Origin: Tissierellia bacterium
GTDB taxonomy: Bacteria; Bacillota; Clostridia; Tissierellales; Tissierellaceae
Direction of reading: 5' to 3'
Length of the DNA: 11,759 nucleotides
NCBI GenBank assembly: GCA_012521625.1
Contig: JAAYLY010000137.1
Coordinates: 1 to 11,759, forward strand
In this document: piece after piece, positions 1-6,505 of the stretch
How positions within the stretch are numbered: the stretch's first letter is position 1
Layout: every line of letters begins with the position of its first letter
Translations under genes and position numbers: made by a program
The notes under the pieces: generated by a model
What the model saw: the letters and a program-made list of their open reading frames with translations, nothing else
What the model was told of the DNA's origin: nothing
Databases searched by the model: none

Positions 1-32
1 ACTTCTTCTTTTCTTATCCTATACCACTTCAT
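1..32 (-). CDS. Possible 5' end of a divergent gene (partial)
   Basis: On the minus strand an ATG at 32-30 opens a frame that reads MKWYRIRKEEV and stays open to the window edge. A purine-rich stretch (AGAGG, 7 nt before the ATG) could be a ribosome binding site. Only about ten codons are visible and the product cannot be recognised. It may be the start of a gene divergent from mnmA, or chance. Confidence 0.2.
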   Translation of the reverse strand, partial: MKWYRIRKEE

Positions 33-136
33 CCTTATCCCTCTTCCTATTTTTTCTTTAGCCTGTCCCTATATCTATATAGTTTGTCCTAGGAATTTAT
101 GACTGATTTTTGTAGTTAAATATAAATTGTAAATAT

Positions 137-164
137 TTGTTTTTTGGTTAAAATATGATAAGAT
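137..164 (+). promoter_or_regulatory. Possible mnmA promoter
   Basis: TTGTTT (137-142), a 16-bp spacer, then TGA-TAAGAT (156-164) resembles an extended -10 promoter. An overlapping alternative -10, TACTAT, lies at 164-169. Both depart from consensus, so the exact start is uncertain. A start here would give an untranslated leader of roughly 100 nt that includes the palindrome at 179-194. Confidence 0.35.
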
Positions 165-178
165 ACTATAGATTAAAA

Positions 179-194
179 AAGCTTTATAAAGCTT
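179..194. repeat. Perfect 16-bp palindrome in the mnmA leader
   Basis: AAGCTTTATAAAGCTT equals its own reverse complement. It lies about 85 bp before the mnmA start, downstream of the candidate promoter. It could be an operator for a dimeric regulator or a small RNA stem. No T-tract follows, which argues against a terminator. Confidence 0.5.
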
Positions 195-279
195 GCTTAT
201 GTAAAGGGAGATTATAAATTAATCTTTGGGACTAAATAGATTGTAAGTATATATAAGCATTAGATAGAAAGGTGAAGTT

Positions 280-1389
280 ATGAAGAAAAGAGTTATTTTA
301 GGTATGAGTGGAGGTGTCGATTCATCCGTATCAGCCCTACTCTTAAAGGAAGCAGGCTATGAGGTAATCGGCCTTTTTATGAAGAATTGGGATGAAAAGG
401 ATGAATTTGGTGTATGTACTGCCACCCAGGACTCAGAGGACGCTAGGCGGGTAGCCCATCAATTGGGAATCCCCTTTTATACCATAAATTTTGAAAAGGA
501 ATATTGGGATAAGGTCTTTACCTACTTCCTAGATGAATATAAGAAGGGTAGGACTCCTAATCCGGACATCATGTGTAATCAAGAAATAAAGTTCAATACC
601 TTTTTAGAATATGCCCTTAATCTTGATGCCGACTATATAGCCATGGGCCACTATGCCCGGGTTAAAGAAAGGGATGGTAAATACTACCTACTAAGGGGAA
701 GGGATAGGAATAAGGACCAAAGCTACTTCTTATCTAGGATCGGCCAAAGGGCTTTATCCAAGACCATCTTCCCCATAGGTGATTTGGAAAAATCTGAAGT
801 AAGAAAAATAGCAGAAGACCACCAACTCCACACTGCTAAGAAGAAGGATTCAACTGGCATCTGCTTCATAGGGGAAAGGGACTTTGATGTGTTTTTAGAT
901 AAGTACCTCCTATCCAAGGAAGGAGACCTGGTGGACGTTGAAGGAAATGTAGTAGGCAGGCATAAGGGACTTATCCACTACACCCTTGGCCAAAGAAAGG
1001 GTTTAGGAATAGGTGGCATAGGTAGTGGTGAACCCTGGTATGTGGTTGGTAAGGACCTTGAGAAAAATATAGTATATGTAGCCCAGGGAGAAAACCATCC
1101 TGCCCTATATTCCAAATCCCTAATAGGGGAACAAGCTAAATGGATCTTGGAGGAAGAACCAAGCTTTCCACTTAGGTGTATGGCAAAATTTAGGTATAGG
1201 CAGGAGGATATTCCTGTTACTGTCCATAAGTTAGAGGACGGAAACCTTCATATAATATACGATGAACCAGTTAAGGCTGCTACTCCAGGCCAGGCAGCTG
1301 TATTATATGATGGGGAAGTATGTCTTGGTAGCAGCATAATTAAATCAATAGAACCATTAGAGGAAAAATACGCACATTTAAACCCATAA
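280..1389 (+). CDS. mnmA: tRNA-specific 2-thiouridylase MnmA
   Basis: Cytoplasmic enzyme that places the 2-thio group on wobble uridine 34 of tRNA-Lys, -Glu and -Gln, using ATP and sulfur relayed from a cysteine desulfurase. At 369 residues it is the usual family length. The N-terminal PP-loop SGGVDSS (10-16) binds ATP. The two catalytic cysteines are present, C99 in PDIMCNQ and C195 in STGICFIG. Other family motifs are DQSYFL (146-151), GHYAR, the central LGQRKGLGIG and the C-terminal beta-barrel motif TPGQA (335-339). The start follows AAAGGTGA by four bases. In many clostridia mnmA follows iscS and a nifU-like gene. Here the upstream 280 bp holds no such gene on this strand, so mnmA seems to have its own leader. 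A shared terminator follows two bases after the stop codon. Confidence 0.97.
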   Translation: MKKRVILGMSGGVDSSVSALLLKEAGYEVIGLFMKNWDEKDEFGVCTATQDSEDARRVAHQLGIPFYTINFEKEYWDKVFTYFLDEYKKGRTPNPDIMCNQEIKFNTFLEYALNLDADYIAMGHYARVKERDGKYYLLRGRDRNKDQSYFLSRIGQRALSKTIFPIGDLEKSEVRKIAEDHQLHTAKKKDSTGICFIGERDFDVFLDKYLLSKEGDLVDVEGNVVGRHKGLIHYTLGQRKGLGIGGIGSGEPWYVVGKDLEKNIVYVAQGENHPALYSKSLIGEQAKWILEEEPSFPLRCMAKFRYRQEDIPVTVHKLEDGNLHIIYDEPVKAATPGQAAVLYDGEVCLGSSIIKSIEPLEEKYAHLNP

Positions 1390-1390
1390 A

Positions 1391-1425
1391 TAAAACCCCT
1401 TATTTATCCAGAATAAGGGGTTTTA
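1391..1425. terminator. Shared bidirectional terminator of mnmA and the diguanylate cyclase gene
   Basis: A perfect 14-bp stem, TAAAACCCCTTATT (1391-1404) with its complement (1412-1425), around a 7-nt loop. The GC core is CCCC/GGGG and there is an A/T run on each side, so it can act on either strand. The minus-strand run TTTTATTTAT is the better T-tract. The cyclase stop codon (1404-1406) straddles the stem-loop border, so that gene's last codons form one arm. Confidence 0.85.
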
Positions 1426-2588
1426 ACTATTTCAGCTTTATTATTCAATTTATTTTCATAAATCCTCTTGTCAGCTAGATTGAATATCTTCTTGGTCTTA
1501 CCTAGGGATGTCTTGGAATAGGCATAGCCTATGGATACCATAATGGGTAACTTTTTATTCTTACTATTGTATTTTGCAACCTCCCTAAGGAGATCGCCGT
1601 GTATTTTTTGTAGGTATTCATAGGATTCTCCCTTAATTAATATGACGAATTCGTCTCCACCTATCCTTGCAGTGACTACCTTTTCAGAGCTGAAGGAGTC
1701 TATAATCTTGGCAAAATTCTTTAATAATTTATCTCCCTGAAGATGGCCTAATTTATCGTTAATATATTTTAGGTTATCTAGATCACATACGAGGATTCCA
1801 ATTGATTCGTTCTTCTTATAATGGAGAGTATCCAATTCCTTTTGGAAGAAGGCCCTATTTTTGATACCTGTTAAGCAATCATAATAGCCTAGCTTCCTTA
1901 ACCTTTCTTCCAGCTCTTTTCTAGCTTGAATATTCCTACAGAAACCCACCAGGGCAACTACATCCCCTTCTTCGTCACGAATAGGTATGGCGATTTCCTC
2001 AAGCCAGATATATTGGCCGTGGATATTCCTATATCTTGCCTGTATAGGTTCATTAAAATCTAGTTCACTCCGCCTTTTTTTATCGAAGATCTCCAAATCA
2101 TCAGGATGGACGCAACTATATGTGATATTGGAATCCTTATAGTGTTCTTCTACTGGAATTCCTATGATTTCCTCAACGGCTGAATTCAAATAGATAAACT
2201 TTTGCTCGGGTTTTAATTGAACAAAATAGATGATATCCTTGGATAGTTCCAAAATATTTAACAGCTTCCTTTTATCTAGGTGTTCTCCACCATATAGTCT
2301 ATCAGTATCTATCAAAGATAGGATTGAGCCATTGGATAAGACATCAAAGGTCTTATCCCCATATTTAGTCTTAAGGGTAACTTTATAATTCTTTTCGTAG
2401 TCTGACATCAAATCCATATTACCTTCTACAATAAAGTCGAATATGTTTTTTCCAATCAGCTTATCCCTATCATATCCTAATATACAGCTGCAATTAGGTG
2501 AAATATTTTTGATAACTCCTAAATTGTCCAGTTCTATCAGCAGTTCCCTACTGATACTGGGTATAGAGTTCCTATTTTTACCTTCCAT
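1404..2588 (-). CDS. Cytoplasmic PAS-PAS-GGDEF diguanylate cyclase
   Basis: 394-residue sensor enzyme predicted to make cyclic di-GMP from two GTP. No signal peptide or membrane segment is seen, so it should act in the cytoplasm. Residues about 15-95 look like a divergent PAS domain (ELDNLGVIKNISPNCS, LIGKNIFDF). Residues about 112-223 are a clearer PAS domain ending in a PAC-like motif (WLEEIAIPIRDEEGDVVALVG). A short coiled segment (about 220-235) leads to the GGDEF domain, which opens with YYDCLTGIKNR. The signature RIGGDEF has G310-F314 intact, and the metal and substrate residues D269, N277 and D286 match the family. The inhibitory RxxD site expected five residues before GGDEF is absent (SEKV at 301-304). 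No EAL or HD-GYP domain is fused. The start follows GAGGTGG by four bases. The signal it senses is unknown. Its 3' end lies inside the terminator shared with mnmA. Confidence 0.93.
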   Translation of the reverse strand: MEGKNRNSIPSISRELLIELDNLGVIKNISPNCSCILGYDRDKLIGKNIFDFIVEGNMDLMSDYEKNYKVTLKTKYGDKTFDVLSNGSILSLIDTDRLYGGEHLDKRKLLNILELSKDIIYFVQLKPEQKFIYLNSAVEEIIGIPVEEHYKDSNITYSCVHPDDLEIFDKKRRSELDFNEPIQARYRNIHGQYIWLEEIAIPIRDEEGDVVALVGFCRNIQARKELEERLRKLGYYDCLTGIKNRAFFQKELDTLHYKKNESIGILVCDLDNLKYINDKLGHLQGDKLLKNFAKIIDSFSSEKVVTARIGGDEFVILIKGESYEYLQKIHGDLLREVAKYNSKNKKLPIMVSIGYAYSKTSLGKTKKIFNLADKRIYENKLNNKAEIVKTPYSG

Positions 2589-2732
2589 ATTTCCACCTCA
2601 TTTAGTACTAACTTTCCATCTATCTTACTATCTAATATTTATATATTCTACATAGTAGTATAAAATACCTTCCTTTTTCTGAATTTTATTTTTTTAAAAA
2701 ATTAACATTTATTTGTTTTAAGTAGGTAGGGA

Positions 2733-2762
2733 CCCATTGTTTGAACTTATACCCCATTGCTT
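2733..2762 (-). repeat. 10-bp direct repeat, 20-bp period, flanking the -10 element
   Basis: Read on the minus strand the copies are AAGCAATGGG (2762-2753) and AAACAATGGG (2742-2733), nine of ten bases identical, with starts exactly 20 bp apart. One copy sits in the promoter spacer and the other at the predicted transcription start, as expected for a regulator binding one face of the helix. No known regulator site was recognised. Confidence 0.5.
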
Positions 2763-2775
2763 AAATATAAATCAA
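2746..2775 (-). promoter_or_regulatory. Probable promoter of the diguanylate cyclase gene
   Basis: On the minus strand, TTGATT (2775-2770), an 18-bp spacer and TATAAG (2751-2746) match a housekeeping promoter, with four and five of six consensus bases. Transcription would start near 2739, giving a leader of about 150 nt. A 10-bp direct repeat lies on each side of the -10 element. Confidence 0.5.
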
Positions 2776-2836
2776 ATATATGTAAATTTTTAACAAAACT
2801 GGAATCAATATAAGTTGCAAGTTCCAAAAACATAAA

Positions 2837-2878
2837 ATCACCCTTTACCTTGCTATTTTAGACAAGATAAAGAGTGAT
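2837..2878 (-). terminator. Rho-independent terminator downstream of yebC
   Basis: A 16-bp stem (2837-2852 with 2863-2878) with a 10-nt loop. Read as minus-strand RNA all 16 positions pair, two of them as G-U. Read as plus-strand RNA those two become C-A mismatches. This asymmetry, and the T-rich TTTTATGTTTTT that follows on the minus strand, indicate that it ends the nadE-yebC transcript. Confidence 0.8.
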
Positions 2879-2966
2879 AATACTATGGGTGGTCAATATT
2901 CATTATGCTTTTTACATTAACCATAATTCCTATAGCCTTCTTATTATCTAGGATATGAAGGCTACT

Positions 2967-3704
2967 TTACTCTTCCTCAGGCATTTCCCAGTTATGGTGG
3001 ACCGCTTGGACGTCGTCGTTATCTTCAAGCATATCTATTAATTTTTCCATCTTCTTAATATCTTCCGGATCTGTAAGTGTAACGGTATTTTGAGGTATAT
3101 AAGTAAGTTCTGCCATGGCAAACTTATAGCCTGCTTCTGATAAGCCATTTCTTACCCTATCGAAGTCTTCAGGGGCAGTTATGATTTCAAAGCCTTCTTC
3201 TTCAGCTTCAAAGTCCTCTGCTCCTAATTCAATGGCCAACATAGTAAGTTCATCCTCATCTATTGAGTCATCCCTTTCTATGGCTATAAGACCCTTCCTA
3301 TCAAACATAAAGGTAACAGAACCAGATTGTCCTAAGTTTCCTCCAGCCTTGTCGAAGGCGTGTCTAATCTCTGGTGCCGTCCTGTTACGATTATCCGTAA
3401 GACATTCTACGAAAACAGCTATTCCAGCTGGGCCATAGCCTTCATATATTATCTCTTCAAAGTTTTGCCCATCTGTTTCGCCGGCACCCCTTTTAATAGC
3501 TCTCTCTATATTATCATTAGGCATATTAGCTGCCTTGGCCTTATCTATAGCAGCCTTTAGTGCAGGATTAAATTCAGGATCCGGACCGCCTTCCCTAACC
3601 GCTACCATTATTGTTCTAGCTAATTTAGTAAATATTTTACCTCTTTTGGCATCTTCTTTTCCCTTTTTATTCTTTATATTATGCCATTTAGAATGCCCTG
3701 CCAT
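2967..3704 (-). CDS. yebC: YebC/PmpR family protein
   Basis: 245-residue cytoplasmic protein of the TACO1/YebC family. Members were long annotated as transcriptional regulators. More recent work ties them to translation, helping ribosomes through difficult stretches such as polyproline. The N-terminus MAGHSKWHNIK is the hallmark of the YebC1 type, followed by KGKEDAKRGKIFTKLARTI and IERAIKRGAGE. The acidic C-terminal half (DEDELTMLAIELGAEDFEAEEEGF) is typical. Length is normal. A GTG three codons earlier (3713) is also in frame, but it lies one base from the ribosome binding site AAGGAG (3720-3715), whereas this ATG lies ten bases from it and gives the conserved start. It follows nadE by 63 bp without an intervening terminator, so co-transcription is likely, and a strong terminator follows. 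Confidence 0.95.
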   Translation of the reverse strand: MAGHSKWHNIKNKKGKEDAKRGKIFTKLARTIMVAVREGGPDPEFNPALKAAIDKAKAANMPNDNIERAIKRGAGETDGQNFEEIIYEGYGPAGIAVFVECLTDNRNRTAPEIRHAFDKAGGNLGQSGSVTFMFDRKGLIAIERDDSIDEDELTMLAIELGAEDFEAEEEGFEIITAPEDFDRVRNGLSEAGYKFAMAELTYIPQNTVTLTDPEDIKKMEKLIDMLEDNDDVQAVHHNWEMPEEE

Positions 3705-3767
3705 CAATTTCACTCTCCTTAATATACTAACCTATATATAATATCACAGTTAAGTAAAAATTTCTAT

Positions 3768-4484
3768 TTATTTTCTAAAGATAGGTGGAAATTCCCTCTT
3801 ATGTCTGCTCCTTTCGTACATCCTATCTATCTTCTTCTTAATCTCCTCATCTGCCCTTCCCGTTAAAATATACTCATCTAAGACTTCATAACTAAAGCCC
3901 ATCTCTTCTTCATCAGTCTGGTTAGTCCATAGGCCTGCGGATGGGGCCTTCTCTATTATGATATCAGGGATATTTAAATGTTTAGCCAGTTGCCAGATCT
4001 CCTTCTTGACAAAATCGGCTAAGGGAAGTAAGTCTACCCCACTATCACCATGCTTAGTGAAATATCCAACTGTAAATTCCGACTTATTACTGCCACCTAC
4101 TACTAAATAGCCTAAATTCTGGGCGTAGTAATATAGGGTAGTCATCCTAAGCCTAGGCTTCACATTAGCTGCCGCCATCCTGCTTTTATCTATGGTGAAG
4201 CTCCTCATCATGGTGTCGAAGGTTGGAGTTAAATCAACAATTTCAATATCTAAATCCAAGCTTTCTGCCACTAATCTAGCATGCTCCTCATCCTCCGGAT
4301 GGCTATGACACGGCATAATGATTCCTAAGGCATTTGAAGGAAAGGCTAATTTGCAGATTCCCGCTACCACCGCCGAATCTACACCACCACTTAAACCAAA
4401 GACAACACCTTTAGCTCCTGCTGCCTTAACCTTTTCTCTAAGCCATTTTACCAACTCATCTATTACCAACTGGACAGCCTTCAT
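3768..4484 (-). CDS. nadE: Ammonia-dependent NAD+ synthetase
   Basis: Cytoplasmic enzyme for the last step of NAD biosynthesis: it adenylates nicotinic acid adenine dinucleotide with ATP and amidates it to NAD+. At 238 residues it is the short form, with no N-terminal nitrilase-type glutaminase domain, so it is expected to use free ammonia. The PP-loop SGGVDSA starts at residue 32. Other family motifs are GGSNKSE (130-136), TKHGDSGVDLLPLADFVK (143-160), and PSAGLW followed by DEEEMGFSYE. The basic C-terminus SRHKREFPP is typical. The ATG follows GGAGG by seven bases. It is first in a minus-strand pair with yebC and divergent from the TauE-like genes. MnmA in this window uses the same PP-loop adenylation chemistry, but the two are otherwise unrelated. 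Confidence 0.95.
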   Translation of the reverse strand: MKAVQLVIDELVKWLREKVKAAGAKGVVFGLSGGVDSAVVAGICKLAFPSNALGIIMPCHSHPEDEEHARLVAESLDLDIEIVDLTPTFDTMMRSFTIDKSRMAAANVKPRLRMTTLYYYAQNLGYLVVGGSNKSEFTVGYFTKHGDSGVDLLPLADFVKKEIWQLAKHLNIPDIIIEKAPSAGLWTNQTDEEEMGFSYEVLDEYILTGRADEEIKKKIDRMYERSRHKREFPPIFRK

Positions 4485-4580
4485 TAAAAAACCTCCATTA
4501 AACTATATGCATATATATTTTTAATATGGTGAAATTAATAGGGATATGTTCTTTACAATTATATCATAAAGGAGCTTTTT
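4485..4580. promoter_or_regulatory. Divergent control region, nadE / TauE-like pair
   Basis: On the minus strand TGA-TATAAT (4566-4558) is a good extended -10 element for nadE, with no clear -35, giving a leader of about 65 nt. On the plus strand no strong promoter stands out: TACAAT at 4554-4559 is possible, with a poor -35. AAAGGAG at 4568-4574 is the ribosome binding site of the first TauE-like gene. Confidence 0.45.
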
Positions 4581-4940
4581 ATGAATAATAATAAATTTAA
4601 ATTGATGGCTATAGGGGCTGCTGCAGGCCTTTTAAATGGGCTCTTTGGGTCCGGTGGTGGAACTATAGTAGTTCCAGCCCTAGTCTTTATTATGAAGCTG
4701 AAGGACTATAAGGCCCATGCAACGGCCATACCTATTATTTTGCCCCTTTCCATCATTAGTGTTATCATCTATCTCTTAAATAATAAAGTTCCTATTAAGA
4801 TAGCCTTAATGGTAATGGTTGGTGGTCTTATGGGCAGCTATATAGGTGCTAAATTCTTAAACAAAATCCCTGTAAAATATTTAAGGAAGATCTTTGGCAG
4901 CGTCATAATCTATACGGCCCTTAGGATGATTTTAAGATGA
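4581..4940 (+). CDS. TauE/SafE-family half-transporter, first subunit
   Basis: 119-residue membrane protein matching one half of a TauE/SafE (formerly DUF81) anion exporter. Full-length members are about 250 residues with two related halves. The N-terminal half-repeat signature is clear: GAAAGLLNGLFGSGGGTIVVP, with the glycine cluster and proline between the first hydrophobic segments. Later hydrophobic segments are about 49-68, 73-95 and 102-118. Basic loops lie at about 39-46 and 93-104. Family members have been linked to export of sulfite, sulfoacetate or other organosulfur anions, but the substrate here cannot be told from sequence. The stop codon overlaps the next start in ATGA (4937-4940), so the two halves should be translationally coupled and probably form one heteromeric transporter. 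The start has AAAGGAG six bases upstream. Confidence 0.85.
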   Translation: MNNNKFKLMAIGAAAGLLNGLFGSGGGTIVVPALVFIMKLKDYKAHATAIPIILPLSIISVIIYLLNNKVPIKIALMVMVGGLMGSYIGAKFLNKIPVKYLRKIFGSVIIYTALRMILR

Positions 4941-5290
4941 AGCTGATTCTAATAGGCTTTCTTTCAGGAATAATCAGTGGAATGGGCATCGGCGGGGGTA
5001 CTGTCCTCATCCCCTCCCTTGTATTCTTCAGTGAATTATCCCAAATAGAGGCCCAGGGTATTAATCTTATAGTCTTTATTCCCATTTCCATAGTTGCCAT
5101 AATCACCCACCTAAAGCAGGGTAACTTAGAAAGGAAATATATAAAGCCCATGGTCCTGGGAGGGATTATTAGTGCATTGATTGGCTCCTTCTTAGCCATT
5201 AAGATCAATGAGGACCGCCTAAGGACATACTTCGGCATCTTCCTCTTGGCCATAGGTATATATGAGTTTTTCAAAAAGGAAAAAGAATAG
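4937..5290 (+). CDS. TauE/SafE-family half-transporter, second subunit
   Basis: 117-residue membrane protein, the partner half of the preceding gene. It repeats the same fold with its own signature, GFLSGIISGMGIGGGTVLIPSLVF, then hydrophobic segments about 45-60, 73-90 and 98-112 and a charged KKEKE tail. It starts inside the stop codon of the first half (ATGA) with no strong ribosome binding site of its own, which fits coupling by terminating ribosomes. The first half is complete, with a good start and ordinary ending, and the second has its own initiator methionine. So this looks like a true two-gene arrangement and not a broken gene. The two halves are related but clearly diverged, which fits subunits with separate roles. 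The stop codon lies inside the terminator shared with the convergent CoA-binding gene. Confidence 0.85.
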   Translation: MKLILIGFLSGIISGMGIGGGTVLIPSLVFFSELSQIEAQGINLIVFIPISIVAIITHLKQGNLERKYIKPMVLGGIISALIGSFLAIKINEDRLRTYFGIFLLAIGIYEFFKKEKE

Positions 5291-5305
5291 GTTTAACCTA
5301 TTCTT
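5283..5305. terminator. Shared bidirectional terminator, TauE-like pair / CoA-binding gene
   Basis: AAGAATAGG (5283-5291) pairs with CCTATTCTT (5297-5305) around TTTAA. A further T-A pair can close the loop to three bases. The minus strand continues TTTTTCCTTTTT and the plus strand CTTCTTTCC. Both stop codons (TAG at 5288-5290 on plus, 5300-5298 on minus) lie inside the hairpin. Confidence 0.75.
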
Positions 5306-5702
5306 CTTCTTTCCTCTTTAGGATTGCATAAACACAGTCGTTTATGACATATTTCAGGCCTAACTCCTCTGCCTTTTCTACCACTTCATCATTGTAGCTA
5401 CCTGGTTGGAAGAAGATATATTCAATACCCAATTCCTTAGCTTCTTCCAGGCTATTGATGCTGTGCCTTGGAGCTACAACCATATCTACAACTTCTACCT
5501 TCTCCGGAATCTCCTTTAAACTATGATAGATCTTTTCTCCTTCAATTTCATCATAGTTGGGATTAACCCCATAGGCTACATAGCCATGTTTTTTTAATAT
5601 CTTCCAAATCTTATATCCAAATCTATCCTTCTTGGCCGTTACTCCCACAACAGCCCAAACCTTCTTTTCAAGCATTTCATCCCTATTTTTCTTATAGTCC
5701 AT
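5298..5702 (-). CDS. CoA-binding domain protein (YccU-like)
   Basis: 134-residue cytoplasmic protein that is a single Rossmann-like CoA-binding domain, as in succinyl-CoA synthetase alpha and the stand-alone YccU family. Visible motifs are VWAVVGVTAKKDRFGYKI (15-32), which holds the nucleotide loop, YGVNPNYDEIEGEK (44-57), VVDMVVAP (71-78) and FFQPGSYNDE (97-106), then a conserved-looking NDCV near 121. Length is normal. Family members bind CoA in structures, but their cellular role is unsettled. The start follows GAGGTG by five bases. It lies 49 bp after yigZ on the same strand with no terminator between, so co-transcription with yigZ is likely. Confidence 0.88.
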   Translation of the reverse strand: MDYKKNRDEMLEKKVWAVVGVTAKKDRFGYKIWKILKKHGYVAYGVNPNYDEIEGEKIYHSLKEIPEKVEVVDMVVAPRHSINSLEEAKELGIEYIFFQPGSYNDEVVEKAEELGLKYVINDCVYAILKRKEEE

Positions 5703-5751
5703 AAAATCACCTCATCCCTTATATTACCCTATTATATTTCCTATTACACCA

Positions 5752-6399
5752 TTATTTTAGCCTTTTACCATCTAATACTGGTAGATGTAGTATTTCCACT
5801 TCTTCGATTTCCACATCCCCATTACAGAAGTTTATGATTGCTTCCTTAAATCTCTCCACTTCCTCCTCATCTATACAGATAGTTATAAGGATTTTTGCCC
5901 CGAATTCTGTACCGTCTACCAAATACTCATTTACTAAGAGGTAATTTTCTATCTTCCCATAGTAATGGTAATCTAATTTTATCAAAAGCTTTCTATGGAC
6001 TCTCATTTCAACTATTTTTGCAGCTTCTAAGCCAATTTTGGCCCCCTTAGTATAGGCCCTTATAAGGCCACCGCTGCCCAATTTGATGCCACCAAAGTAT
6101 CTAGTGACTACCACCACCACATTCCTAAGGTCTTCCTTCTTTATGACCTCCAGGGCAGGAATACCAGCTGTACCTGAAGGCTCCCCGTCATCATCGAACC
6201 TTTGGACGTTGGAATTTTCACCGAATACATAGGCGGATACATTATGGGTTGCATCCCTATGCTTAGTCTTAATCTTTTCTATATACTCCAGGGCATCTTC
6301 TTCCGATTCTATGGGTTTTGCATAACCTATAAATCTGGACTTATTTATTATTACCTCGTCCATACCCTCTTTAAATACCGTTCTATAGTTCCCCTTCAT
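5752..6399 (-). CDS. yigZ: YigZ/IMPACT family protein
   Basis: 215-residue cytoplasmic protein with the usual two-domain family layout. The N-terminal UPF0029 (Impact) domain carries RDATHNVSAYVFG (48-60), the signature RFDDDGEPSGTAG (67-79) and TRYFGGIKLGSGGLIRAY (99-116). The C-terminal ferredoxin-like DUF1949 domain spans about 135-205. Eukaryotic IMPACT regulates the Gcn2 kinase. The role of the bacterial protein is not established, and a link to nucleic acids or translation has been suggested from its structure. The ATG follows AGGAAGGTG by three bases. It sits between hflX (106 bp upstream) and the CoA-binding gene (49 bp downstream), all on the minus strand. Confidence 0.93.
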   Translation of the reverse strand: MKGNYRTVFKEGMDEVIINKSRFIGYAKPIESEEDALEYIEKIKTKHRDATHNVSAYVFGENSNVQRFDDDGEPSGTAGIPALEVIKKEDLRNVVVVVTRYFGGIKLGSGGLIRAYTKGAKIGLEAAKIVEMRVHRKLLIKLDYHYYGKIENYLLVNEYLVDGTEFGAKILITICIDEEEVERFKEAIINFCNGDVEIEEVEILHLPVLDGKRLK

Positions 6400-6427
6400 T
6401 TACACCTTCCTCTGTTTATATTATTTC

Positions 6428-6456
6428 TAATTATCTAGAAAGTTCTAGAAAGTTAA
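6428..6456 (-). promoter_or_regulatory. Possible yigZ promoter with tandem 10-bp repeat in its spacer
   Basis: On the minus strand TTAACT (6456-6451), a 17-bp spacer and TAATTA (6433-6428) resemble a weak promoter. The spacer is made almost wholly of two tandem copies of a 10-bp unit (6434-6453, TCTAGAAAGT on the plus strand). The -10 match is poor, so the assignment is tentative. Confidence 0.3.
6434..6453. repeat. Tandem duplication of TCTAGAAAGT
   Basis: Two exact head-to-tail copies of a 10-bp unit in the hflX-yigZ gap. The period equals one helical turn. It could be a regulator site or a simple slippage duplication. Confidence 0.6.
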
Positions 6457-6505
6457 AATTTCCTTTTTTTAACTATTTACACCTAACCCTATATTAACAG
6501 CTAAG

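Larger units (their letters stand above)
33..279. other. Leader and intergenic region before mnmA
   Basis: No gene of useful length is seen here on the plus strand. The region is very AT-rich. It holds a possible promoter (137-164), a perfect 16-bp palindrome AAGCTTTATAAAGCTT at 179-194, and a weaker hairpin (GGAGATTA near 207-214 pairing with TAATCTTT, two G-U pairs) before the mnmA ribosome binding site. Neither hairpin is followed by a T-tract, so neither looks like a simple attenuator. No T-box or other riboswitch signature was recognised. Confidence 0.5.
2589..2966. other. Gene-poor stretch between the cyclase gene and yebC
   Basis: These 378 bp hold no convincing gene. They contain the cyclase ribosome binding site (2593-2599), a probable cyclase promoter (2746-2775) flanked by a 10-bp direct repeat, the yebC terminator (2837-2878) and a small hairpin just after the yebC stop codon (arms 2933-2940 and 2957-2964, 16-nt loop). 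The rest is AT-rich with no recognised RNA motif. Confidence 0.6.

Noticed and set aside
2744..2816. 8-bp inverted repeat AACTTATA / TATAAGTT, 57 bp apart
   Set aside because: Short and AT-rich, and expected by chance in DNA of this composition. One arm overlaps the candidate -10 element.
2886..2966. In-frame continuation after the yebC stop codon on the minus strand (about 27 codons, ending IMNIDHP), with an internal ATG giving a 13-residue peptide
   Set aside because: It has no ribosome binding site and no recognisable family, and it lies between the yebC stop codon and its terminator. A chance open frame is the simplest explanation.
3721..3767. Separate yebC promoter in the nadE-yebC gap (TGA-TATTAT)
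   Set aside because: The -10 is plausible but no -35 is visible. The gap has no terminator, so read-through from nadE explains expression. Not strong enough to list as a feature.
4921..5274. Antisense frame of 117 codons opposite the second TauE-like gene
   Set aside because: The plus-strand frame encodes a clear membrane-protein family motif and is coupled to the preceding gene. The antisense frame has no such support.
6451..6474. Inverted repeat AGTTAAAA / TTTTAACT in the hflX-yigZ gap as a terminator
   Set aside because: The stem is nearly all A-T and is followed on the minus strand by TTCTAGAA, with no T-tract. It is too weak to call.
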